Shown piece by piece: positions 43,422 to 54,920 of a stretch of 64,000 nucleotides of DNA. This DNA comes from Campanula takesimana (Eukaryota > Streptophyta > Magnoliopsida > Asterales > Campanulaceae): positions 875,501 to 939,500 of the forward strand of contig JAOWBW010000389.1 in NCBI GenBank assembly GCA_026119855.1. The letters run 5' to 3'. How positions within the stretch are numbered: the first letter of the stretch is position 1; each line of letters starts with the position of its first letter. Under the pieces are notes generated by a model. That model was not told where the DNA came from, ran no database searches, and was given only the letters and a program-made list of their open reading frames with translations. The translations under genes were made by a program, and so were the position numbers.

Positions 43422-43560
43422 TATTACTTTTGGTAAACCGGAAAAACACCAAAATAAAAATATAAAAACTTTTTTAAAAAATAAATTTTTTTACCCGCGG
43501 GTCATGAGTAAAAAATTATGAGACGGGGTCATGGTGTTTGCAATAGCATACAAGTTTTTG

Positions 43561-43900
43561 TCTATTTATAATCTTTCACTATTGCAGTTTGATTATCCAA
43601 TAAAAATAATATCATGCCCATAAGGTCTCACATTTCTCCTATCCTTTTCATTAGTCAACAAAAGGGTTGATTTGGATCACAGGCTCACAAATTACTTGTG
43701 ATTAAGATGCACATAAAGTATAAACAAGTACACACAGATTTCTCGTGCAGGATCACGACAATCCACCACTTTACTCCAAACTTGTGTCCGAGAGGCAAAC
43801 GGAAAGGGCATACACTGACAATGAAAAAGACTCGAAACCGATAATTCAGGAGATAACAAACAAGAAAAGTGAAAGAATAAGATAAAATTTCTAAGAGAAG
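43561..43900. other. Intergenic spacer before the tRNA gene
   Basis: No gene or repeat supported; the end nearest the tRNA contains the T-runs (minus strand) described for its terminator. Confidence 0.4.
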
Positions 43901-43930
43901 TGAAGAAAAAAAAAGAAAAAAAAAAAGGAA
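43901..43930 (-). terminator. Pol III terminator T-runs of tRNA-Val
   Basis: Ten to twenty bases after the tRNA 3' end the minus strand has runs of about 10 and 9 T's separated by C, more than enough for Pol III termination. Confidence 0.75.
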
Positions 43931-43939
43931 GAGGTACAA

Positions 43940-44013
43940 TGGCTTCGCCCGGGTTCGAACCGGAGACCTTCAGTGTGTTAGACTGACGTGATAACCAACT
44001 ACACCACGAAACC
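43940..44013 (-). tRNA. tRNA-Val (anticodon AAC)
   Basis: A 74-base cloverleaf: acceptor GGTTTCG pairs with CGAAGCC plus discriminator A; D arm GTGTAGTTGGTTATCAC; anticodon stem-loop TCAGTCTAACACACTGA with anticodon AAC; T arm CCGGTTCGAACCCGG. The internal A box (GTGTAGTTGG) and B box (GGTTCGAACC) are intact, a CAA word lies just upstream (AACCAAATGG), and T-runs follow. No intron. It would decode GTT (and GTC/GTA after inosine modification). All stems pair, so it looks functional. Confidence 0.97.
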
Positions 44014-44962
44014 ATTTGGTTCTTATTATAACAACTACAACTAATAAACTCTTCGCCCATATTACTCTCTATATTTGACTCTCGATGTAATGCTGTTCCT
44101 ACTGCACATTACAACCAACACCTTATAACTTCTTTACATGTTGAAGTTGTGAAACAAAAAATAAATAAAAATTGACGCCATTTTATTGAAGTTTGTTCGA
44201 GTCACGAGAACGTACTATAATTTCATCAAACCTGCAAACTACTTGGTCGAAACATTCTGTGCCTTACCAAACATTTGAACCATACCTTTTGATCTCAGAT
44301 TATAATGCATGTATTGAGTATATTGCTTACCTTAGAATGTTCCCTTGGTACAAAATTGGAGCTATGCAGATGTTAAACAATCAAGAAAACCTGATTATAA
44401 GAGATGAATTAAACTGGCAAGTGGCAACCGGAAAACATTTACTCCTGGCAACCGGAAAACATTTACTCCTGCCTTCATCATGCTGTAAAAATAAACTACG
44501 ACGGGACAAATATATCAACCAGTCAGAGTTCTCACCCAAGTATTGTTAATGGAAAATAATTCAGATAATTAAAAAAAAAATAGATCTTCATCAATATAAA
44601 CAGTCAGATATATTGTTATTACATAAAACTGAGAAATTATTCTTCAAGTGACTCTTATATTGATAACACAGTTGCGGAAAAGAGTCGCTGATACGTGGTG
44701 ATAACCCAAGTTGGATTTCTATTTTTTTCTTCTTCATATATGGCCACGGAGAAATGACAAAACAAACGAATTCGGTAAAACTGAAATAAAGATGCTACCA
44801 AAATAAGCGGTGGCATTACAAAAAGAAAGACGAGAAACATGGCAAAATCTCATTTCATTTCAAGTTTCACAATTCCATCAACACGTTTCTTAAAATGATA
44901 ACTTCAACTGCTGATAGCGTAACGAAATTTTCTTAAATAGACTTATACGCACATCAATAGAT
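44014..44962. other. Spacer between tRNA-Val and PILS, includes PILS 3' UTR
   Basis: The part near 44962 must contain the PILS 3' UTR (minus strand). A 24-bp tandem duplication TGGCAACCGGAAAACATTTA lies at 44424-44471. No other gene seen. Confidence 0.5.
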
Positions 44963-46302
44963 TTAAAGCAGCTTAAAGTAAATAACGATGTAAAGGGTAA
45001 GAGAAAAGAGTGCAAACAAATGTTGCCAGAAGAGAAGGGCTGATGACTCGCTAACTGCATAGCCTCTCATCCTTGCAATTGCTCCCAATAATATTGCACT
45101 CGGTGTAGTGTACTGCAAAGAACCACAAATCTATACATCTTATCGCCTTCAATAAGAAGATTCAATTTATCAGCCAATGCAAAAATCCCAATTCCCAATA
45201 AAGGGAGCACCAATAATCTTGCAACAATAATCCCAATTGTAGTTCGAATACCGAGTTTTGAATCATTCGGCCCTTCTGCAAGCATGCCTCCAAGAACAAG
45301 CATAACTGAGGGCACCATTGCACCTGCCATGATCTCCAAACTGTCTGTTAAAAAAGATAACGGAGCGTCATACCCAAACACGAATGATCTAGCTTGTGGG
45401 ACCGTCCCAACAATAATAGCCAATAAAGAAGCGATTGTGGGGGGTTGAAGGATGTGTTGAATTGGAGTTTGTTCAGCAACAATTCGTATCTTTCTAACCA
45501 TTCTTGGCTCAGCCAAACACCTTATTGTTCTTGGGCTACCATCATTTTCTTCTAATGTGTGATCAAGATCAGAATGAAAGGATTGTGTTTTATTTGAGAA
45601 GCTACTAAAGATTCTTGCAATAAAGGGTGTCTTGGAATGTTCGGTTTCTTTATCCTCCATCCCTGGCCACTCCGCTTCCACAAGAAGAGGCCTACTACTA
45701 TCATTACCGTCCGTTTCTTGATCAATCTCAGACCCATCTTCAACAATCTCGTAATAATCCATCGGGGGCTCCATCATATGATAAACAAGAGTATAGACAA
45801 GAATAACAGAAACCCATTGAGCAAATGAAACATAAGCCACCCCTCTCTTGTGACAATTAGGTCCAAATGGACTATCCCCACTATGGCAAACCGAACCAAT
45901 AATGGCAATTGGGAGGTTTCCTGTATTCCCAAACGCAGTCATGATGATCGTGAACCGCACAAATTCTGGAGGTGGGCGACAAATCATAACCACTAACATC
46001 CCCAATAGGAATCCGATTGCAGTACTAATCAACACATTAACGGGGATAAACCACCATAAAACAGTGTCCTCGAGGGTAATGGATTGGCCCAAGTGAATGA
46101 ATATAAGGCAGGGGAGAAAAAGAGCAAATACAAGCTTGCTTAGTAATTTGAATGTTGCTTTAGGAATGATTTGCGTTTTCGGGTGGGCTAGAATTAACCC
46201 TATAGTTGTGAGTGATAGAAGCTTCAGCAATGGCACCACTGCACTAAGTAAATCTTCAGTAGTGTTCATGTTGTGATATAATTCACCCAAGAAACGAGAC
46301 AT
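44963..46302 (-). CDS. PILS2: PIN-LIKES auxin transport facilitator, PILS2-like, with 3' frameshift
   Basis: PILS proteins sit in the ER membrane and move auxin into it, lowering nuclear auxin signalling. The frame from ATG 46300-46302 encodes an N-terminal five-helix bundle (about residues 12-40, 52-72, 80-105, 115-137, 155-178), including LPCLIF, WWFIPVNV and TAFGNTGNLPIAI, then a hydrophilic loop (about 180-290) with SRPLLVEAEWPG, then C-terminal helices with HILQPPTIASLLAII and VPSVMLVLGGMLAEGP. The uninterrupted frame stops at 45067 in a non-homologous tail (LCSTLHRVQYYWEQLQG). One base later the family sequence resumes (QYTTPSAILLGAIARMRGYA, then LLFWQHLFALFS) and ends at 44963. One base is missing in an A-run at 45117-45119 (plus strand). 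This could be a real lesion or a sequence error. The coding part has no intron; a 5'-UTR intron is present. Confidence 0.93.
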
Positions 46303-46348
46303 CTTTCTCTTTAATCACTTCAAAATATAGAGAAATGCTTACTTATTT

Positions 46349-46754
46349 CTGCAATAAACAAAGCTGAAATTAATTTTAAAATAAACAGAATCAAAAAATA
46401 AAAAAAATAAAAAAAATCTTTTTATACCCAATTTGTTTAGAAGTTCAATAGTTTTGGATTTCAGAAATCAAGATTGAATAAATTACCCCCAAAACAACCA
46501 AATCTAATCATGGGAACAAGAAATTGCCATTGAATGTATGTGGGTGGAATGAATATACAACAGGGTGGCGGAGCAAAGAATCATAAATGTGCCCTAATCT
46601 ACAACAAAAAATAAAAAAAAACATGGGTTCGACAAATTATCCTGAATTGCGAAAACAAAACATGGGATAAAACAAATTCTTCAACTTACAGTGAGATCAA
46701 GGCAATGGTGATTTAACGGATAATAACTGTACAAGAAAAAAAAGAATTTATTAC
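46349..46754 (-). other. 5'-UTR intron of PILS (predicted)
   Basis: On the minus strand the donor is CATCAG|GTAATAAATTC and the acceptor TTTATTGCAG|AAATAAG, 406 bp apart. The intron is AT-rich as plant introns are. The exon piece between 46348 and the ATG at 46302 is short and has no upstream ATG. Confidence 0.65.
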
Positions 46755-46830
46755 CTGATGGGTGTGTTTGTGAGAGAGAGAGAGTGTGGAGATCGAATGG
46801 AGATTTTCGAGAGGAGATCAATATAAAACG
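46755..46830 (-). promoter_or_regulatory. PILS first non-coding exon and core promoter
   Basis: A TATA-like TTTTATAT lies at 46821-46828, about 30 bp before a CT-rich leader (complement of GAGAGAGAGAGAG at 46770-46782) that ends at the predicted splice donor. Transcription start is inferred near 46790. Confidence 0.45.
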
Positions 46831-47172
46831 GTTCAAATTAGAGGGCCACATGAGGAAACGGCACAGGAAATCTGGACTCGAGATTTTCGGTAGGGATTAT
46901 CTGGAAGTGGAACAAAGAGGCGAGCTTTACTTTTTCGGAGGAAATGAGTGCGTTCTGAGCTTATTTTAGAAAGTTCATCAATCATGTGACTTCACCAGTA
47001 GAGCTATCTTCGTTTTAAAATATTTGTCAATTTAAATTTTTCATATTGTACATACAGTATTAAGAAATGTAACGAGTGCAAGTTGAAAAGGCTCAATTAT
47101 GCTTAAAATAATTTAATTTTTTAGGTGAGTAAATGCACAATTATTAATGGATAAAAGTATAAGTAAGACAAA
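46831..47172. other. PILS upstream region
   Basis: No further gene. 46831-46970 may hold promoter elements; the rest is AT-rich. Confidence 0.35.
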
Positions 47173-47181
47173 AAAGTAAAA

Positions 47182-48189
47182 GGGTGGGGATATACACACC
47201 CACCAAATTGGTCACTACGCCCACCAATCTTTTAATACAAAAATACCATTTTAGCGAATGACTGTTTACTCCTTTCATTAACATCATAATTTCTAATTAG
47301 TTAGGACACCCACCTATGTAATATTTGTTCCTAAATTGAAATTCTATTCTAAATTGAATAGGATTCTCAACTATACATATCTTATTATTAATCTCCGCTA
47401 CTACGTTAATTATGTTTATCCATCTCCTGTAATTTTCAATGCCTTCAACAATCCCTCTTTCTTAAAAAAAAATCACTTCTGAATATTACTTTTGAAGATC
47501 AAACTCTTAAATCAAGTCAAGAATGAACGATTGAACATAGATAATGAGTTTGGGGGTTCCACAAAAACCTAAGATACTTCCTTAATAATTTCCATGGCCA
47601 ATCAATTTTCTGTATAATGAATATATATTATAAATTATGAACATGCAATACAAGCCATAAGTAAGATTGAAATACATGCTTTTGTCGTGTGAAACAATAT
47701 AGGGAAAAAGGCTAATTGAAATATGCCTGCGTCTCAAAATGATATTCATATTTTCTTTTATGTTATTATGAAGGAACTTTGAGCAATGATTTTCGGTAAA
47801 TATAATTATCTTAATAAAAATTTAAAACTTATTATTCAAAGTATTGTTGATGGTATATCAATAACAAGTTTTAGATTTTATTAGTACAATTAAGATTATT
47901 GTTCAAAAATCTTTCATAGTAACGATAAAAAAAGTATGAAAATTATTTTGGGACGGAAGAAGTTAGATGAAGTGCTTTCAACCATGTAGTTAAGAAAAAC
48001 TTGAAATAAAATTTGAGTGGATTATGATTAAGTGGGTGTTTTAACATCCCATAGTGTTTTTTAAATAAGGGTATGATAGGAATATAAGTGAGTGTATTTA
48101 CTAAAGTAAAAATTTATTATTTTGAATAGTGGGGAAACTTACTAAAGTGGGCGTAGTAACCAATTTGGTGGGTGTGTATATCCCCACCC
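47182..48189. mobile_element. Non-autonomous MULE-type element with 9-bp target duplication
   Basis: Terminal inverted repeats of about 42 bp start GGGTGGGGATATACACACCC and differ by one base in that length. An exact 9-bp duplication AAAGTAAAA lies at 47173-47181 and 48190-48198, the Mutator length. The 1008-bp body has no transposase and contains a diverged Stowaway (47727-47962). Confidence 0.9.
47727..47962. mobile_element. Diverged Stowaway-like MITE inside the MULE
   Basis: Ends TGCGTCTCAAAATGATATTC and partner GAAAATTATTTTGGGACGGA, with longer arms that pair (TAATTATCTTAATAAAAATT and complement). Borders approximate. Confidence 0.6.
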
Positions 48190-48302
48190 AAAGTAAAAAT
48201 GTCTTGATAATAGTAAAACGACAAATATTTTGAAACAGACCTTTACCTGCAAAACGACATATATTTTGAAACGGGAAGGAGTGTTAGTTTTATTTGTGTT
48301 CA

Positions 48303-48340
48303 AGATACTAGTGTAACCCCCATGCGATGCATGGGGCGAT
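48303..48340 (+). mobile_element. Helitron-like terminus
   Basis: AGATACTAGTGTAACCCCCA continues into a perfect hairpin CCCCATGC-GAT-GCATGGGG (48318-48336). ACTAG-type starts followed by such GC hairpins are typical of plant Helitron-related repeats. The other end could not be found. Confidence 0.4.
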
Positions 48341-48981
48341 ATTATGAATTCAAAAGATTGAAATTAAAATAAATTTAAAATGAAAATATTTTATACATTA
48401 TTAAAATAATAGTAAATATCTTATAAAATGAGTTTTTTTTTTTTTTTTTTTTACAAAATGATCAAGGCAACTGTTTATCACGAATTAAAGTAAAATAAGA
48501 TAAATATAATAACTTATAAAGGAAATACATAATCATATATTCACATGTATTAAATATTTTTTAGTAATATAGGTGAAGTATAAAATTATCTAGAATTATA
48601 TAAGATAAAAATTTCAAAAATTATATTTCATATTTCCTCCATTTTGTAACAATATGCACAAACGTCTTTGGTAGTCTCATTTATAAGTCCTATTGGCTTA
48701 AATTATAAATTTTATATTATTTGTATATTTAAAGGGACTTGATATATGAGTGTACAATAAAATATCCACTATTATTTTCTATCACATTTTTTCTTTTCTT
48801 CCTCGCTTTTTATGATTACAACAACTATTATGTTCAATACCTTTTTTAATTCTAAGTCACACTCAAAATATACACCATTTATGTCATTGTAAAGTTCAAA
48901 AAATTGAAAATGAGTCTCTTAATTTAAATGTTAAATAGAAAATTCTTTAATATACTTTTTTGAAATGGGACAAAGAGAGTA
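48341..48981. other. AT-rich intergenic, possibly Helitron body
   Basis: No frames; a T-run at 48432-48452. If the terminus at 48303 is real this is its interior. Confidence 0.3.
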
Positions 48982-49265
48982 CTCCCTCCGTCCCACCCGA
49001 CTTAGGACAAATTGCCATTTTGGGCGTCCCACTCCACTTAGGACATCCCTAAATGGCAAGTTTATATTACTCTAATATTCAATGTGACCCATTTATCATA
49101 CTCACAACAACAATCCATTTACTATTCCACCCACTCATTCTGTCTCCTATTTACTTTTCATACTCACAACACATCCTCCACTCATTCTCTTTCCTCTTAA
49201 AATAATAGTTCTCCTTAATCTCCGTGTCGGGACCAATTGTCCTAAGTCAGCCGGGACGGAGGGAG
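48982..49265. mobile_element. Stowaway MITE
   Basis: Ends CTCCCTCCGTCCCACCCGAC and partner GTCAGCCGGGACGGAGGGAG, TA on both sides. 284 bp. Confidence 0.9.
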
Positions 49266-49979
49266 TATATAATAGTATTAGAAGGATGGAGTATATTATG
49301 ACAATATTTTTCTCCTATTACATTTCTATATTAATATGCTTGAAAATTTTCATGAATTACCCTTTCATGTCTACTCTCTTTGCTAGCATGTGGAAGTGTG
49401 AATACTAATGAGGCTAAAGAGAGTAGTGTCAGTGTTTGTTTGTGCGGCCCAAGAAAAAGATTTTAGAATCTATCACATTTTTCTATTATTTACAATTTTA
49501 ATATTTTATTTCATTTTCATTAAATTTAATCAATTTGTATATACAAATTAACATAAATAAAAATATGTGAGCTCAAAAATGTACTATATAGTTATTTTTC
49601 CTTTAAAAGCAGTAACTAAATTAAATTAAACAAAAATAATAAGCTATGGTAATTCTAAACTGTTCAAAGTTCGCATAATTCTGTTCCCTCTAAATTCAAA
49701 ATGTTCATCTATTGGAATCCGAGGAATTAACACGTTTTGTCCAAAAAAAGTTATAAATATTTGGAAAAATAGTACCACTTATTTGTAAGTCTTTATTAGT
49801 ATTTTTATCTGTACCTTTAGGCTAAATAAGGAAGAGCGCAAATATAATACTTCCTCCATCTCATTTGAAGCTTCTTCTTTTATACAAACGGGTGTCCCGT
49901 TAAAAACTTCATCATTTCCTAAAATGGCAAATAATATAGACCTCACTTGTCATACTCACTCACTTCTTCATCTCATATA
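49266..49979. other. Intergenic, nothing recognised
   Basis: A lone MITE-like end CTTCCTCCATCTCATTTGAA near 49851 lacks a partner. No gene. Confidence 0.35.
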
Positions 49980-52900
49980 CTCCCTCCGTCTCAAAATAGA
50001 TGTCGTTTTGGGAGTTAATTTTTGTATAAAAATACTTGTTGTTTCACTGTCACGCCCCGGAAATCTTAAAAATCCATAAATATAAAATTTACATAATATA
50101 CATCTCCAAAATGTAATATACCAAACCGGGCGCGTGAATTCAACTATAAACTAAAACCATCAAACAACACCTCAACGAGATTATAACTCGGAGACTAGAA
50201 ACAAATGCGGAAGGAAGAACAACTTATTAACAAAATACCCAAAGTTCAACCGTATATACAAACACTGAACGACTACTAACCCACAATAAAATACATAAAG
50301 GCTCCGAAGAGCAACTATCCCAATTTCGATCAACCTGCTCAGAAGATTCTCGCTACAATGGGCCTCACAACGCTACCACTTGCTTTCCTGGGTGGGGGGG
50401 GGGGTTAAGGAAAAACAATTTGAAACAAGAAACGGGGTGAGATAAAATCTCAGTAAGTTACTAATGCAACTACATGGCATGCTAATATGCAATGACCAAT
50501 AGCAATTAACATAAAACAGATAGCAGCGAAAAAATAAATGACATGCTGTCGAACAGTAACATCCAATAACCAATCATATAAATAAACATATAACAACAAA
50601 TGAGAGGCTCCCTATCGTCAACCGTCCCATACCGGTTGGAAATAACGACCAGCTCATCATGCAACACATAAAGCTGAAATAAACACTCATAGGTGGATAC
50701 ATAGCCAAGGTTTCACCCAACTGAAAGAACCAAATAAAGGTCGCTGCGCAGCTTCAATAATCAACAATCAACATCTTCGTAGCAGCATGAAAGCTTGAAG
50801 AGAAAACCCCGGTACCGGAACCAATAACCATAAAAGTGTCACAAAGGACAAGGACCATGACACAAAGTCATGCCCGTTAGCCAGATACATTCACAGAGGA
50901 ACGCTGACTTATCCTTTCCAAGGCCAATCTGGAGAAGGGGTAAAGAAGGGGGCAAAACAATGGTCAACATTATAATGGACTTGGCTTTGCCATTATAATC
51001 TTTCCCATCGCCCGATGCAACAAATATGCCAGCTGGGCTTCCAAATAAATGCTAAGTAATAATAATTTAGCATTAATAAACAACTTAAGGTTCCAAAGTA
51101 GGAACCATACCAATTAATCACCATAAAGATGCAACGGTTACTCATGAAGAGTTTAACAACAACGATAACAAGAGTTTCTCATGAAGAGCACAACAACGAT
51201 AAACAAAATTGCTCATAAGGAGCTCAACAATAATGATTGTTAGAATACGATAATTTCATAAAGAGGAACCATACCAGATACATTCCAAAGATGATACCCA
51301 CAAGTTATTCATAAAGAGCACAACCCAAACGGTCGCTCACCAATGACACAATGACTATTACCAAAATGACCCGAAACATTTACCCATAAAGATATACTAG
51401 GACTATGAACTTAACCATCTCATCACACCTGGAATTCCAAAGTAGGAAATCAGAATGAATACACTTAAGGTTAATCAAACCGTAAGTACCCAATTGCCAA
51501 TTCACGCTTTACCTCCGTCCATAACGAACCAATTCTAAACACCCCAAACGGATCCAAAAGGTTACGCTTATTAGAACATGATCACGACAGGACTAAACCC
51601 TACACTTTGGTGTTCAATAACAACCCTCTAGGTACTGTAGGACATCGCCTAAAACCTAGACCAAGTCTTACTCGAAAATAAATTCGATTGGAACAATCAC
51701 GAACACATCATAAGATGCCCAAACATTCCAAACAATACTTGATCAAATTACATAACACCATTGTTCACAAAGAACCAATTTCAATTACCAAAGTGTTCCA
51801 CGGTGCCCAACTAAGTCACTAGAATAGTACTATGGAACCTAGATCGAGACTACACCTTGATCTTAAACCTCAACAATAAGACAATCATTCTGGTCTAGAA
51901 CCATGCGTCCAATAGAACCATTGCGTAGTACTCGAAAAGAGCTTTCCAACGATAGTTTACACGTCCAAAACGGAGTCCAGACGAAGAATTTATGGCCTCC
52001 AGAAGATTGAACGTAAAACGGACAATTTATAAAAAGTGTTCGGCCGGACCAAGAGAAAAATCCCTGTTTTAGCTCCGAATTTCACTCCTTTCGTTCTAAA
52101 TCTTAGGAGTACCTATATATACTTCTATCCTAACATTTAAAGACAAGAAAACTCAATTCATGCGTCTCTAAAACCCAAACTAAAATACAACCTAGTTTTA
52201 AACAAACACAAATGTGATTTCCAGAAAAAGGGGGCGGGCGGGCGCTTGCCAAGGGCGGGCGGGCGCTCTTTTAGGCAGAAACTAAGGGTCAGAAAAAGGT
52301 AAGTGGGCGGGCGCTTGGCAGGGGGCGGGCGGGCGCCCGGTCGTCGGGCTGGGCAGAAATCAGCTGGGTTTTAACACATTCTTACCAAAATCAAACCCAA
52401 AATCTTGCTAGTTCATAAACACCCAAAATCAACACTTCCAATACTCTTAACAATGTACTAAAACAACATATAAACCTCTAGGAGACCTAGATAACAACAT
52501 TTAACCACACAAATCAAGATTTAATCTAACATTCATATCATCACAACTTTTAACCAAAAATCCAAATAAATTCCAAATAGTTTCTAAACTCAACCAAAAT
52601 GACATAGATATCAACAAGAACATCAATAGTGTTAAAGATGAGCATTTTTAACATAAATGGGGGAAAAGTAACTTACTTGAATTTTCTCAAAGTTGCCGGA
52701 ACTCGAATATTTTTAGCCCTCTACGATCCTAACGACGATCTAAACAAGTTTCATGTTTTAAGAAATGAGAAATAATGAGAGGAAGATAGGTAGAATGTAG
52801 AGAGAAGAAAGGGGAGAAAACTTACCCAAAAATGGAGAGAGAGAGGGAGAGTTGCTGGAAGAAGAAAAATGAGGGAGTGAGGAAGGAGAGGGGTGATGGA

Positions 52901-53310
52901 GGGAGTAAGTAGGATAATTAGGAATTTACACATAGACCCCCTCCCCTACACACTAACTCAATCATCTTATATTCCCCACTAACATTTAAGACTCAACACT
53001 TCTACACTAGCACAAATGGCTCAAATAAAATGCTAGGCACGAAATTATTACGAGACACAAAATGCACACATAATTATTTAAATAAATAAATAATTTAAAT
53101 AAATAAATAAGAAATAAATAAATAATTAAATATTTATTACTACGAAAATAGAGGCGGTTTTTCGGGTCGTGACATTCACTATTTTCAAAGTTTTTTTACT
53201 GCTTTATACCAATTATACCCTTAATAATGATAGTGACTTATCTCTTACCTAACCATTTATTACCCATGTAGTTGAATTATTTTAGGGGTATTTGAGACAT
53301 CTTCGCATGA
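49980..53310. mobile_element. Stowaway MITE split by a solo LTR
   Basis: The left half (49980-50047) has CTCCCTCCGTCTCAAAATAG and matches the family of 31439 and 33935. The right half resumes at 53180 (ATTTTCAAAG, then ATTATACCCTTAATAATGAT, then GGGGTATTTGAGAC). The final terminal repeat is eroded, so the right border is approximate. The split is caused by the element 50048-53174. Confidence 0.8.
50048..53174 (-). repeat. Large solo LTR (3.1 kb), Tekay/Del-like Gypsy, 5-bp target duplication
   Basis: It begins TGTCACGCCCCGG and ends CGGGTCGTGACA, flanked by an exact TTCAC (50043-50047 and 53175-53179). TG...CA ends with a 5-bp duplication and no coding region mark a solo LTR; TGTCACGCCCC-type ends and >3 kb length recall chromoviruses of the Tekay/Del group (from memory). 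On the minus strand a TATA-like GAATATAAGATG (near 52970), a CT-rich leader and a splice-donor-like CAAG|TAAGTTAC (near 52675) suggest minus orientation. The GC-rich GGGCGGGCGGGCGC words are at 52232-52345. Confidence 0.75.
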
Positions 53311-53387
53311 ATTATATTAGGGGTATTTGAGAGTACTTAAATTATGAGATCTACTTATCATATACACTAACTTTCCCCTCTCACATA

Positions 53388-53662
53388 CTTCCTCCGTCCC
53401 AGAGTAAGAGTCATACTTTCTATTTTAGTATGTTCCAAAGTGAGAGTCTCATTTTTTAAATGACAATGAATCTTTACTATTCATCCCACTCACTCTCTCT
53501 CATACTTTACTTTTATGCTCACAACAACAATCAACTTACTATTCCCTCCCACTCATTCTCTCTCTTACTTTACTTTTACACTCACAACACTTAAATCACT
53601 TCCATCATTTCTTAATCTCCGTGCATTTGAAAGGTAAGACTCTTACTCTAGAACGGAGGTAG
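53388..53662. mobile_element. Stowaway MITE
   Basis: Ends CTTCCTCCGTCCCAGAGTAA and partner CTTACTCTAGAACGGAGGTA, TA on both sides. 275 bp; related to 56462-56736. Confidence 0.85.
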
Positions 53663-53810
53663 TATTTAAATTGTAAGCCCCACTTGTCTTACCCACTACC
53701 CTTCTTACACACATCACTTTCTTAATTTGTGTGAAAGCCTTTTTTAAAGCCTATGATACTGTGAATATCATTGAACAAATTACAATCATTTTGAGAACAT
53801 ATAACACATA

Positions 53811-54086
53811 CTCCCTCCGTCTCATTTTAAACTTCAAAAATTTCACTTTTGGATATCCCATTTTAAACTTAAAAAAAAAAAAAATCGTACTATTTTATTT
53901 AGTGGACCCTAATTGTCATACACACTACAATTATCCACTAACTGTTCACTATCCCCGTTTCTCTCTTCTACCCACTTTCTATACTCACAACACTCTACCC
54001 CACTATCTATATTTTATAATATATAGATTCTCATCTTAATTCTTGTGCCCACTTTTTTTTATAAGTATAAAATGGGACGGAAGGAG
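53811..54086. mobile_element. Stowaway MITE
   Basis: Ends CTCCCTCCGTCTCATTTTAA and partner TATAAAATGGGACGGAAGGA, TA on both sides. 276 bp. Confidence 0.85.
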
Positions 54087-54755
54087 TATATATATTTTTT
54101 TTTCTATTTCACGTATTGCACATATATGATCTTAAAAAATACAAAAAAAAATATTTAATAAATTTGTATTATTATTATTATTTTGAAAGAATAAATGAGT
54201 ATTCTTTAAAATTATACACTTGTTAAAATACTTAATTGAGAGTGGAGAACATTTCGCGACATTCACAACACAATAATAATTGCCCCCTTTTTATTTACAC
54301 AGAAATAACAAACATATACTTCCTCCATCTCATTTTAACGTTAGTACTTGCTAATTGGTGTGAGCATATAAGGAAAAAAATCTTTATATTAGTATCCATG
54401 AACTCATTGTAGGTTGTTCAATTACACTCCCTCTGTTCCAAAGTGATAATCTTCTTTGACTTTCGAATTAGATATAACAACTACTAAAATAAAAAATCTA
54501 AGGTAAGGTATAAGACAATGACGTAAATACTTTCTCCTTCCTCTTAAAATTGATTTCAAAAAATTATATTAAAAAAAATTTTGATCAATCCAAAGTAAAT
54601 TTTAAAGACAAAGTAGACAACGTTTACCTCTTATTAATAATAATTATAAAAAACACCTCCATCCCTTCCATTACCATTATAATTACAAAATTAACTTCAG
54701 CCCTTTAATTTTTAATAAAAGAAAAATAACATTTTCCCAACAGTATCTTCACATC
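54087..54755. other. AT-rich intergenic, nothing recognised
   Basis: Two unpaired MITE-like ends (CTTCCTCCATCTCATTTTAA near 54320 and CTCCCTCTGTTCCAAAGTGA near 54428). No gene. Confidence 0.35.
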
Positions 54756-54920
54756 TCTGATGGAGTACGCACAGATCCATCTCAATGCATTCAAACCGCC
54801 ACCACCATCTCTCAAACCGCTGATATTGTCTCCCTTTCTATTTCTCTCTCCGATGCCGCCTCCGCCACCACCACCACCACCATCTCTCAAACCGCCACCA
54901 CTATTCTACAAATGAACAAT
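54756..54920 (+). repeat. CCACCA-rich tract with duplicated CCATCTCTCAAACCGC
   Basis: CCACCACCATCTCTCAAACCGC occurs at about 54796 and 54873, the second after a run of (CCA)n. A short plus frame from ATG 54760 would give a proline-rich peptide (FKPPPPSLKPLILS, then a poly-Pro run) of about 50 residues. I cannot tell whether it is expressed; most likely low-complexity DNA. Confidence 0.4.

Larger units (their letters stand above)
35280..43560. mobile_element. GTAAC-box element, copy 2, split by four insertions
   Basis: Its pieces are 35280-35606, 38381-38574, 42655-42816, 43053-43141 and 43422-43560. GTAAC/GTAAT words face one way up to about 42690 (for example 35377, 35399, 35421, 38381, 38430, 38460, 38520, 42688) and GTTAC the other way after it (42709, 42733, 42791, 43097). 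Terminal words ACTCATGACCC (35289) and its complement GGGTCATGAGT (43499) face each other. Without the insertions it is roughly 0.9 kb, like copy 1. Confidence 0.45.
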
